From Oikopleura dioica (lineage: Eukaryota; Chordata; Appendicularia; Copelata; Oikopleuridae): a stretch of DNA of 64,000 nt. Under the pieces are notes generated by a model. The model worked only from the letters and a program-made list of their open reading frames with translations, was not told where the DNA came from and did no database searches. The DNA is taken from NCBI GenBank assembly GCA_907165135.1, contig OU015568.1, positions 13,276,501-13,340,500 on the forward strand, read 5' to 3'. Both the position numbers and the translations under genes were made by a program. Position 1 is the stretch's first letter, and each line of letters opens with the position of its first letter. Below are positions 57,420 to 64,000 of the stretch, piece after piece.

Positions 57420-57470
57420 AAGAATCGTCTCCATGCCCTCTCCCTCCTATCCCTCTCGCCTCTTACAAAC
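57420..57470 (+). ncRNA. SL RNA gene remnant (intron part) at the retroelement 3' flank
   Basis: The 51 bp align without gaps to positions +3 to +53 of the SL RNA intron (59220-59270) with 47 matches, including AAGAATCGTCTCCATGCC and CCCTCTCGCCTCT. The next bases differ: the intact copy has AAAAACTTCTTGG (Sm-site-like), the remnant GAAACATACTAGC. The corresponding exon and GT would lie 5' of the element, inside or beyond the gap at 38766-39265. Confidence 0.85.
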
Positions 57471-57521
57471 GAAACATACTAGCGATGAACAAGACTCAGA
57501 CCAGTTCCAGGTGGATATTAT

Positions 57522-57932
57522 TTATTCGCTTTTATTGAGAAAATTGATTGGAACATTTCTACCGAACTTTCTATCAGCAGTGAATAAAAGGTTTTTGCCA
57601 TCGAATTTGGAAGAAAGTGACTCAAAGTCAACTGTTTTAGGCACAGAAAGGGTTCTCTCCCAGTTGTGTACTGACTCGATCTTCATTCTTTCGACGATCT
57701 CTGATGTTTTTGAAAGGCCAGAGATTTGTAACTCTCTCTTTGACTCGTCCTTGGTGATTTTGAGGTCTTCTTTCTGCGTTGGAAACGAAGTGAGATCGAC
57801 TGTTGCTGACCAGGTTGTAGGAGTGATCATTTCTTGCGAAATGGAGTAGGGCTGGAAGCGACGAACACGGCATTTGCGCTGGGTTGGGCGGTCGAATTCA
57901 GGAGAAAAAGGAAATCCGGCGATTTTGATCAT
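57522..57932 (-). CDS. Small heat-shock protein (HSP20 family), minus-strand copy
   Basis: A single exon of 136 aa. The alpha-crystallin domain pattern is recognisable by comparison with its divergent neighbour: WSATVDLTSFPTQKEDLKI, a central Arg/Lys/Glu strand, ELQISG, then WERTLSVPKTVDFESLSSKF and LLFTADR. The flanking extensions are short, as in small chaperones that hold unfolding proteins as oligomers. The absence of introns is typical of heat-shock genes. It shares a heat-shock promoter with the plus-strand gene at 58232. Its 3' end lies about 100 bp from the retroelement boundary. Confidence 0.8.
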   Translation of the reverse strand: MIKIAGFPFSPEFDRPTQRKCRVRRFQPYSISQEMITPTTWSATVDLTSFPTQKEDLKITKDESKRELQISGLSKTSEIVERMKIESVHNWERTLSVPKTVDFESLSSKFDGKNLLFTADRKFGRNVPINFLNKSE

Positions 57933-58231
57933 CTTTTTATTTTTGAATCTCTTTGAAAGATTTTTGGTTTGAATGTGCTCTTGCTGAAACGAGCCGATTA
58001 AATACCTTTGAAAACTTCCAGAAGATTCGGGAAATCAAGTGTAGAATATTACAGAACATTCCAGAATAAATAGAACATTCAAGAAAACGGATCTTTAAAG
58101 AAAGAAGATTCGAGAATAACCTAGCCTGGAAATGGAATTTTCTGGAAGAAACGAGGACAGCAATAAGTGGCTATAAATACCTAGCGGGAGAGGGCTTTCT
58201 CATCACACCAAAGACACAAAAACCAACGAAA
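57933..58231. promoter_or_regulatory. Bidirectional heat-shock promoter with five heat-shock elements
   Basis: Perfect GAA/TTC pentamer arrays of the nGAAnnTTCnnGAAn type occur at 58015-58034 (four alternating units), 58053-58067 (extended by a weaker unit on the left), 58072-58086, 58103-58117 and 58134-58148. A TATAAATA box at 58172-58179 serves the plus-strand gene, and a TATTTAAT on the minus strand near 58000 can serve the other. HSF trimers bind three or more alternating nGAAn units. Confidence 0.9.
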
Positions 58232-58663
58232 ATGTTCACTTTTTCCAATGAAAACTTCGAGCCGCTGATCAACCAGATCTTCTCTGAGTTCGCCCATTCC
58301 GCCAGCAAGAAAGGAGGACGCTGCCAAACTGTTGAGAAATCGAGCAAGTGGTGCAGCTGCATCAACCTTTCTTCCATCCCCACCAAACCCGAGGAACTGC
58401 ACGTGAAGGTGGACGAGAAGAGCCGCAATCTGACCGTCTCTGGAAAGTCTGAAACGGAGTCTACCCGACGAGACGGATTAAAGATCTTCTCAACTCACGT
58501 CTGGACAAAACAAATTCGAGTTCCAGAGGATGTGGAGCTGAAGACGATCGCGTCCAAGTTGCACGAGAATCAGCTCACTTTCGGCGCTGAACGAGTTCAG
58601 AAAGAAGAAGACAAGCAACAAGAAATTCCGATCGAGATCGTCGATACTCCTGCCCTTGACTGA
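58232..58663 (+). CDS. Small heat-shock protein (HSP20 family), plus-strand copy
   Basis: A single exon of 143 aa. The alpha-crystallin-type core includes KWCSCINLSSIPTKPEELHV, KSRNLTVSGKSE, then FSTHVWTKQIRVPEDVELKT and SKLHENQLTFGAE, with an acidic C-terminal extension (EEDKQQEIPIEIVDTP) that contains an I-x-I-type motif used for oligomer contacts. No introns. It starts about 55 bp after a TATA box and under the five heat-shock elements shared with the divergent copy. The two copies are diverged, so the pair is not a fresh duplication. AATAAA lies at about 58716. Confidence 0.85.
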   Translation: MFTFSNENFEPLINQIFSEFAHSASKKGGRCQTVEKSSKWCSCINLSSIPTKPEELHVKVDEKSRNLTVSGKSETESTRRDGLKIFSTHVWTKQIRVPEDVELKTIASKLHENQLTFGAERVQKEEDKQQEIPIEIVDTPALD

Positions 58664-58793
58664 GAAGGTCGATTGTCGTTCATTCCTTTCTTACCTGATT
58701 TTACGGAAAACACATAAATAAAGTATTAACCTGCAAAAACATAATCACAATTCATAAATTTGCTATATATTGTGGCTAGAACCGGCCTCCATC

Positions 58794-58911
58794 GCTTAGC
58801 GTCATACCGCGTAGAATAAACCAGTTCTCGTCCGATCACTGAAGTCAAACTACGACGGGCGGGGTTAGTACTTACATGGGTGACCGGTTGGGAATACCTC
58901 GTGCGCTAAGC
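58794..58911 (+). rRNA. 5S ribosomal RNA gene
   Basis: The ~118-nt sequence has complementary ends (GCTTAGCG / CGCTAAGC) that form helix I. It matches the eukaryotic 5S layout: CATACC near the start, TCCGATCACTGAAGT, the box C region GGGTTAGTACTTACATGGG, and TGACCGGTTGGGAATACC before the 3' helix. A TTTT pol III terminator follows at 58913-58916. It is clearly diverged from vertebrate 5S, as expected for a fast-evolving larvacean, but keeps the internal promoter regions. Confidence 0.93.
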
Positions 58912-59177
58912 ATTTTGCTTTTTGAAACGCTGACTCTTCTTTTTCGAGGATACATTCAGCCTCTGAGTTTCAGAGTCGTGTTGTTGAAGAATCAACTAAT
59001 CAGTAATCGAAAAAGTCACCATGTTTGCGTGAAGTAAGCATTGAGAGTTGAGCTTGCGTGGCGGGCGGCGTGGCACTTGTGAAAAAGCGCCCTCTGCCGC
59101 GCGCTTTTCTGAAAAGAGGCCGAAAATAGGAGCGTGCAGCGACAAAACGACCTCGAAATCAAGCACCCCTTCTCTTT

Positions 59178-59308
59178 ACTCATCCCATTTTTGAGTCCGA
59201 TTTCGATTGTCTAACAGGTAAGAATCGTCTCCATGCCTACTCTCTCCTATCCCTCTCGCCTCTCACAAACAAAAACTTCTTGGAAGAAAAACCCTCCTGC
59301 AGGGAAAC
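59178..59308 (+). ncRNA. Spliced-leader (SL) RNA gene
   Basis: The exon at 59178-59217 (40 nt, from ACTCATCCCATTTTTGAG to GATTGTCTAACAG) is the O. dioica spliced leader as I know it. It is followed by a strong donor GTAAGA and an intron-like 3' part with an Sm-site-like AAAAACTTCTTGGA (about 59271-59284) and a potential short terminal stem (CCCT...AGGG). The 3' end is cut by the gap at 59309. It lies 266 bp downstream of the 5S gene on the same strand, consistent with SL/5S linkage. SL RNA donates the capped leader to operon and other mRNAs. Confidence 0.9.
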
Positions 59309-59808
59309 NNNNNNNNNNNNNNNNNNNNNNNNNNNNNNNNNNNNNNNNNNNNNNNNNNNNNNNNNNNNNNNNNNNNNNNNNNNNNNNNNNNNNNNNNNNN
59401 NNNNNNNNNNNNNNNNNNNNNNNNNNNNNNNNNNNNNNNNNNNNNNNNNNNNNNNNNNNNNNNNNNNNNNNNNNNNNNNNNNNNNNNNNNNNNNNNNNNN
59501 NNNNNNNNNNNNNNNNNNNNNNNNNNNNNNNNNNNNNNNNNNNNNNNNNNNNNNNNNNNNNNNNNNNNNNNNNNNNNNNNNNNNNNNNNNNNNNNNNNNN
59601 NNNNNNNNNNNNNNNNNNNNNNNNNNNNNNNNNNNNNNNNNNNNNNNNNNNNNNNNNNNNNNNNNNNNNNNNNNNNNNNNNNNNNNNNNNNNNNNNNNNN
59701 NNNNNNNNNNNNNNNNNNNNNNNNNNNNNNNNNNNNNNNNNNNNNNNNNNNNNNNNNNNNNNNNNNNNNNNNNNNNNNNNNNNNNNNNNNNNNNNNNNNN
59801 NNNNNNNN
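59309..59808. other. Assembly gap, exactly 500 N
   Basis: A placeholder gap of unknown real length. It breaks just after the SL RNA 3' part and before tandem repeats, so collapsed 5S/SL arrays could be hidden here. Confidence 0.98.
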
Positions 59809-60670
59809 AGGTGGGTGAGGTGATAGATTGGAAAAGGTGCACCTTTTAGGTGCACCTAAAAAGACAATTTTTGAAAAGTTTAAGGTGAGGTGGGTGAGGT
59901 GATATTCCGAAAAAGGGTGCACCTTTAGGTGCACCTAAAAGACGGATTTTGGAAGTTTTTAGGTGAGGTGGGTGAAATTTAGGTGATAATTGGTCAAGTG
60001 TGGGCACGGATTTTTAAGGGGCTGCTCCTGACTTCGATTCCTCTGAAATTACTCGCAAATTTCTTCCGGGTAATCCGCAGACTTTTCTACGGGTTACTCG
60101 CGCGGAGACCCGTGCGAGTAGATTGAGTAAATGGGTAAAGGATAATCGCGAGCCACTCGCGAAAGTTTCTAGAAAGAAGAAAAATTCGCTCGTCTGGTTG
60201 CCCCGAGAAAAAGGGTTGCGGGTAATCGCGAGCTACTCGGCGGAAAGGAGAAAACTAGTAGCGCGGGTAGCCCGTGAAAAAACTCTCCGCGCGAGTACCC
60301 CGTTGAAGAATCTGCGGGTTGCCCAGTAAAAAATGCCGGGTGTTACCGAAAGGACTCGAAATCAACAGCCAAGTTTGAATTTCAAACTTTAAAACAACTC
60401 ACCGAGAAAAAGGTGCACCTAAAATCAAAACATTCCTAGGTGAGGTGAGGTGAGGTGATGATCACAAAAGGTGCACCTTTAGGTGCACCTAGAAAAGGCC
60501 CAAATCTCAAAAGTTTAGGTGAGGTGGGTGAGGTGATGATTTCAAAAAAGGTGCACCTTTTAGGTGCACCTAAAACTTAAATCTGAAAATTTTTAGGTGA
60601 GGTGGGTGAGGTGACAATTTGCACCTCACCTAAATTGAACAAGGTGCACCTTTAGGTGAGGTGATTTTGA
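59809..60670. repeat. Palindromic GGTGCACC tandem repeats with an inner GC-rich repeat
   Basis: Units of roughly 75-80 bp combine a dyad (AGGTGCACCT-TTT-AGGTGCACCT) with GGTGAGGTGGGTGAGGTGAT. They occupy 59809-60000 and 60400-60670. Between them (about 60010-60330) is a different block of imperfect inverted motifs related to GGGTAATCGCGAG and CTCGCGCGGGTTACCC. No gene is supported. Confidence 0.8.
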
Positions 60671-60925
60671 ACCCTGGCATACAGGCCTGGCAGAACACCT
60701 TTCTTTCCCGTTCGCAATGAAGTCCCCATCACCCTAAAGTGGCATAAATTAGGATGAATTCGATATTATTGTTAGCAATTCAGCATAACAAGCTTGTTTT
60801 CATTTCTAAATTTTTATCAACAGCGGCGCTGCTCTCGCAGCTGTTTAATCTTATCTAGCGAGACACGATTCCTCCATAAAAGTAACGAACGACCTCTCCA
60901 ACAGCATCAAACGAAAACAATAAAC

Positions 60926-61285
60926 ATGAAGCTTTTTAACTTTTTCCTCGCTGTCGCCATGGCTCAATCTACCCTCTCCCCAAGAGGCAAGATCAAGGAT
61001 GAAGAGAAAGGCCCCCGACAGTGCGGAAAAGTCAAGCTCGCTGACAACCCTCTCGCCAACGGTTTGACTATCGAGTGCAAATCTCGAAACGGCAAGGCGA
61101 AGAACCCCCATCGAACCAAGCGATGCAAGGGTAAGTCAATTTATTATCTACTCGAATTTCATTTTACGCTTTTAGCTCGATGTGTTGATTCTAAGATAGG
61201 GTCGGCCAAAAAATCGATCTCGTGTTTCAATTACGAATTATACCTTGTTAGAAAGAGGAGAACGAGACGATTCGAATGGTACTAA
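60926..61285 (+). CDS. Small secreted basic cysteine-containing protein
   Basis: The start MKLFNFFLAVAMAQS is a classic short signal peptide. Exon 1 (60926-61130) continues with a Lys/Arg-rich, Cys-containing region (RQCGKVKLADNPLANG, IECKSRNGKAKNPHRTKRCK). A 45-nt intron (61131-61175) leads to exon 2, beginning ARCVDSKIG and ending RRTRRFEWY. The exon 1 codon use is strongly C-ending, whereas exon 2 is not, so exon 2 may be a degraded or misplaced end and the gene truncated. The spacing of Cys around KxxxxPHRTKRCKARC suggests a small disulphide-bonded secreted family. I do not recognise it. Confidence 0.55.
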   Translation: MKLFNFFLAVAMAQSTLSPRGKIKDEEKGPRQCGKVKLADNPLANGLTIECKSRNGKAKNPHRTKRCKGKSIYYLLEFHFTLLARCVDSKIGSAKKSISCFNYELYLVRKRRTRRFEWY

Positions 61286-61409
61286 CCATTTGTCTGTGCG
61301 AGTTGGAAATTTTTTAGAATTTTTTGAAAATCGCGATTTTCGTCACTTAAAACGTGAATCTTGGACGTTTCTAAATATCGAATTTTTGGCTACGCCAAAT
61401 ATCAAGCCT

Positions 61410-61760
61410 TGATTGGCAAGTGATTGCCGACTTCGGTCAAGTTTGGCCACTTATTGCCGGAGGACCTTCCGGAAGACCCTTACTGGAAGACAAACTGCTG
61501 GAGGACCAATAATAGAAAAAATTAAATTGCTTTGGATGGCCACATACTGCCACATTTGACCAATTTCGGTCACTTTCTGCCGGAGGACCTCCGGAGGACC
61601 CCTTACTAGAAGACCAACTGGTTGAAGACCAATATCAAAAAAATATATAAATAGCCTTGCTTGGCCGAAAACTGCCACATTAAACCACTTTCGTTCACTA
61701 TCTGCCGTAAACCTTCCGAGGGAACCCGGGTGAAAGACCAACTCCTGGATGACTTGAGGC
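61410..61760. repeat. Three copies of a ~124-bp repeat
   Basis: Related blocks containing (C/T)xCACTxxxTGCCGGAGGACC, then ACTxGAAGACCAAC, recur at about 61447, 61571 and 61693 with spacing of 122-124 bp. The third copy is the most diverged. Confidence 0.7.
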
Positions 61761-61949
61761 GAATAAGCCCGTCTCTAAAATTCAGTAAGGTACAGTGGGT
61801 TGCGCAGATAGTGCACCCCTAAAGAGCGGGCAAAGGGAGCACCAGTCACGCAATCACTCTGAGAAAGTCTAGAAATAAACAGTTCAAAAAGTGCGGGCGA
61901 AGAGTGCACCAACGGCTCAATCTCGAATCATCAAAACTCGAAGCGGACA

Positions 61950-63047
61950 TCGGCCCTCTCTTGAATTCAGTAAAGTAAGGCGCGAAAACGACCCGACGGG
62001 GAGGCGAGCCTCGTCTCTTGAATTAAGTCAGATACGGAACAAAGCCGACCAAAAGGGAAGGCAAGCCCCGTCTCCTTAATTCAGTCAGGTAAGGGGCCAA
62101 GCCGACCCGAAGGGGAGGCCAGCCCCGTTTCTTGGATTCAGTTAGGTAAGGGGCCAAGCCGACCCGGAGGGAGGCAAGCCCCGTCTCCTTAATTCAGTCA
62201 GGTAAGGGGCCAAGCCGACCCGAAGGAGAGGCCAGCCCCGTTTCTTGGAGGTAGGTAAGGAACCAAGCCGACCCGAAGGGGAGGCCAGCCCCGTCTTGGA
62301 TTCAGTTAGGTAAGGGGCCAAGCCGACCCGGAGGGGAGGCCGGCCCCTGCTTCTTGGATTCAGGTAAGGGGCCAAGCCGACCCGGAGAGGAGGCAAGCCC
62401 CGTCTCCTTAATTCAATCAGGTAAGGGGCCAAGCCGACCCGAGGGGAGGCTAGCCCCGTTTATTTTCTACAGTTAGGTAAGGGGCTAAGCCGACCGGGAG
62501 GGGAGGCAAGCCCCGTCTCCTTAATTCAGTCAGGTAAGGGGCCAAGCCGACCCGAAGGAGAGGCCAGCCCCGTTTCTTGATTTAGGTAGGTAAGGAACCA
62601 AGCCGACCCGAAGGGGAGGCCAGCCCCGTTTCTTGGATTCAGTTAGGTAAGGGGCCAAGCCGACCCGGAGGGAGGCCGGCCCCGTTTCTTGATTCAGGTA
62701 GGTAAGGGGCCAAGCCGACCCGGAGGGAGGCAAGCCCCGTCTCCTTAATTCAATCAGGTAAGGGGCCAAGCCGACCCGAAGGAGAGGCCAGCCCCGTTCC
62801 TTTGATTCAGTTAGGTAAGGGGCCAAGCCAACCCGGAGAGGAGGCCGGCCCCGTTTCTTGGATTCAGGGAGGTAAGGAGCCAAGCCGACCCGAAGGGGAG
62901 GCCAGCCCGTTTCTTGGATTCAGTTAGGTAAGGGGCCAAGCCGACCCGGAGGGGAGGCCAGCCCCGTTTCTTGGATTCAGGTAAGTAAGGGCCAAGCCCC
63001 GTTTCTTGGATTCAGGTAGGTAGGGGCCAAGCCGACCCGGAGGCCTA
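61950..63047. repeat. ~57-bp GC-rich minisatellite, about 20 units
   Basis: Units of 50-60 bp centre on GGTAAGGGGCCAAGCCGACC followed by CGGAGGGGAGGCCAGCCCCG and TTTCTTGGATTCAGTTA. Two alternating flavours (GTCTCCTTAATTCAGTCA and GTTTCTTGGATTCAGTTA) are seen. The unbroken minus-strand reading frames through it are consequences of the repeat, not genes. Confidence 0.9.
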
Positions 63048-63398
63048 ACCGTATCCAATTAGTGAAGCCTTCTCTTGTCATTGTTAGCATTTGCTACGGC
63101 CTCTGGGTGAATGGTTAGGAATAAGTGATGGCCGAACGCTTCTTTTACGAGTTTATTCTATTTTAATGATAATCTAGTGCGAGTTAAACTGTTTTACGCT
63201 ACTTTTAGTCAAATAATATGAAGTTTAGCTGGTCTAAGCTTGCATCTAGGATAGTAAAACGGTCCAAACTCAAACTTATGATTATTATTTCTCCAAATTT
63301 GAGTCTTTTTCAACCGCCAACCGAAATTCGCAATTCGGGCGCGCCATCCTCGGTTTTATTGGCGTGCCCCCAGTGAGAAACATTAGAGGACTCTTAAT

Positions 63399-64000
63399 AC
63401 TTTGAGAATTTTTCAAAAAGACATTTTGTGCATCTTGAACTTTGTTAATGACTGTATGCAATTTCAGAAGTCATTGACTAAGCCTTTCTAATACAAACAC
63501 TGACTTACAGACAATAGGTATCAGTTGAAAGACTTCTGATACTTTGAGGATTATTCAAATAGACATTTTGGGCATCTTAAGCCCTGTTCATGACTGAATG
63601 CAATTTTCGGAGTCATTGACTAAGCCTCTCTATTACAGACACTGACTTACAGATGATAGGTATCAGTTAGAGGACATCTGATACTTTGAGGATTATGCAA
63701 AAGACATTTTGGGCATCGTTAGCCCTGTTTATGACTGTATGCAATTTCGGAAGTCATTGACTAAGCCTTTCTAATACAAACACTGACTTACAGACAATAG
63801 GTATCAGTTGAAAGACTTCTGATACTTTGAGGATTATTCAAATAGACATTTTGGGCATCTTTAGCCCTGTTTATGACTGTATGCAATTTTCGGAGTCATT
63901 GACTAAGCCTCTCTATTACAGACACTGACTTACAGATGATAGGTATCAGTTAGAGGACATCTGATACTTTGAGGATTATGCAAAAGACATTTTGGGCATC
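63399..64000. repeat. 142-bp satellite with alternating subtypes, continuing past the window
   Basis: The landmark ACTTTGAGGATTAT recurs at 63399 (variant), 63541, 63683, 63824 and 63966, giving periods of 142, 142, 141 and 142. Alternate units share private variants (CTTTCTAATACAAACACTG against CTCTCTATTACAGACACTG), so the array has a two-unit (284-bp) higher-order period. Confidence 0.92.

Noticed and set aside
57418-57560. A host protein-coding exon beginning at MPSPSYPSRLLQTK
   Set aside because: The segment is SL RNA intron homology, shared with 59220-59270, and not coding.
59233-59934. Several ~200-codon frames spanning 59309-59808
   Set aside because: These are artefacts of the N gap; the flanking sequence is SL RNA and tandem repeat.
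62142-62883. Proline/arginine-rich repeated proteins on the minus strand
   Set aside because: They are readings of the ~57-bp minisatellite, whose unit length is not a constant multiple of three and drifts between frames.
61950-64000. Possible CRISPR array
   Set aside because: The repeats have no unique spacers of constant length, there are no cas genes, and the genome is animal.
1-64000. tRNA genes
   Set aside because: I looked for box A/box B pairs with a closing acceptor stem and found none I could support.

Overview
The window is most likely from the larvacean tunicate Oikopleura dioica or a very close relative. The main evidence is a 40-nt exon at 59178-59217 that matches, from memory, the O. 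dioica trans-spliced leader (SL). It is followed by a GT donor and lies downstream of a 5S rRNA gene. Other support: almost all introns are 39-60 nt with GT-AG ends, genes are tightly packed, and many start codons sit a few bases after a splice acceptor, as expected for SL trans-splicing of operon transcripts. Two runs of exactly 500 N (38766-39265 and 59309-59808) are placeholder scaffold gaps, so adjacency across them is not proven.

Region 1 (1-16 kb). On the minus strand are an MGAT1-like glycosyltransferase fragment, BCAP31, an unrecognised gene interrupted by an 834-bp long-TIR non-autonomous transposon, and a three-KH RNA-binding protein. About 3.8 kb without a recognisable gene follows. 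Three thioredoxin paralogues and the mitochondrial phosphate carrier SLC25A3 then lie on the plus strand.

Region 2 (16-38.8 kb). This is dense housekeeping sequence on the plus strand: an unrecognised 372-aa protein 41 bp upstream of acetyl-CoA carboxylase, an APC13-like protein, mitochondrial 3-ketoacyl-CoA thiolase, and a run of six closely spaced genes that looks like an operon (CCDC86/Cgr1-like, a small mitochondrial-type membrane protein, thymidylate kinase, RPUSD2-like pseudouridine synthase, TTC29-like, fumarate hydratase). A RAD6-type E2 and the start of a probable large lipid transfer protein follow. Several conserved genes carry single-base frame breaks, mostly at short homopolymers, which look more like consensus errors than gene decay.

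Region 3 (39.3-57.4 kb). This is the main discovery candidate: an 18.15-kb tyrosine-recombinase retroelement. Its ends have the split-direct-repeat layout A1 ... B1-A2-B2 known from PAT/Ngaro-type DIRS elements. It encodes reverse transcriptase/RNase H and a tyrosine recombinase, plus at least five further proteins, including a 980-aa orphan and a RING-finger protein. Most of its ORFs start just after an AG splice acceptor. Its 3' end abuts 51 bp that match the SL RNA intron at 47 positions, beginning exactly after the donor GT. The element therefore appears to have inserted into the 5' splice site of an SL RNA gene copy.

Region 4 (57.4-64 kb). Two divergent small heat-shock protein genes share a promoter with five heat-shock elements. 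After them come the 5S rRNA and SL RNA genes. Beyond the second gap the sequence becomes repetitive: palindromic GGTGCACC repeats, a small secreted cysteine-containing protein, a ~124-bp repeat, a ~57-bp GC-rich minisatellite and a 142-bp satellite running off the end.
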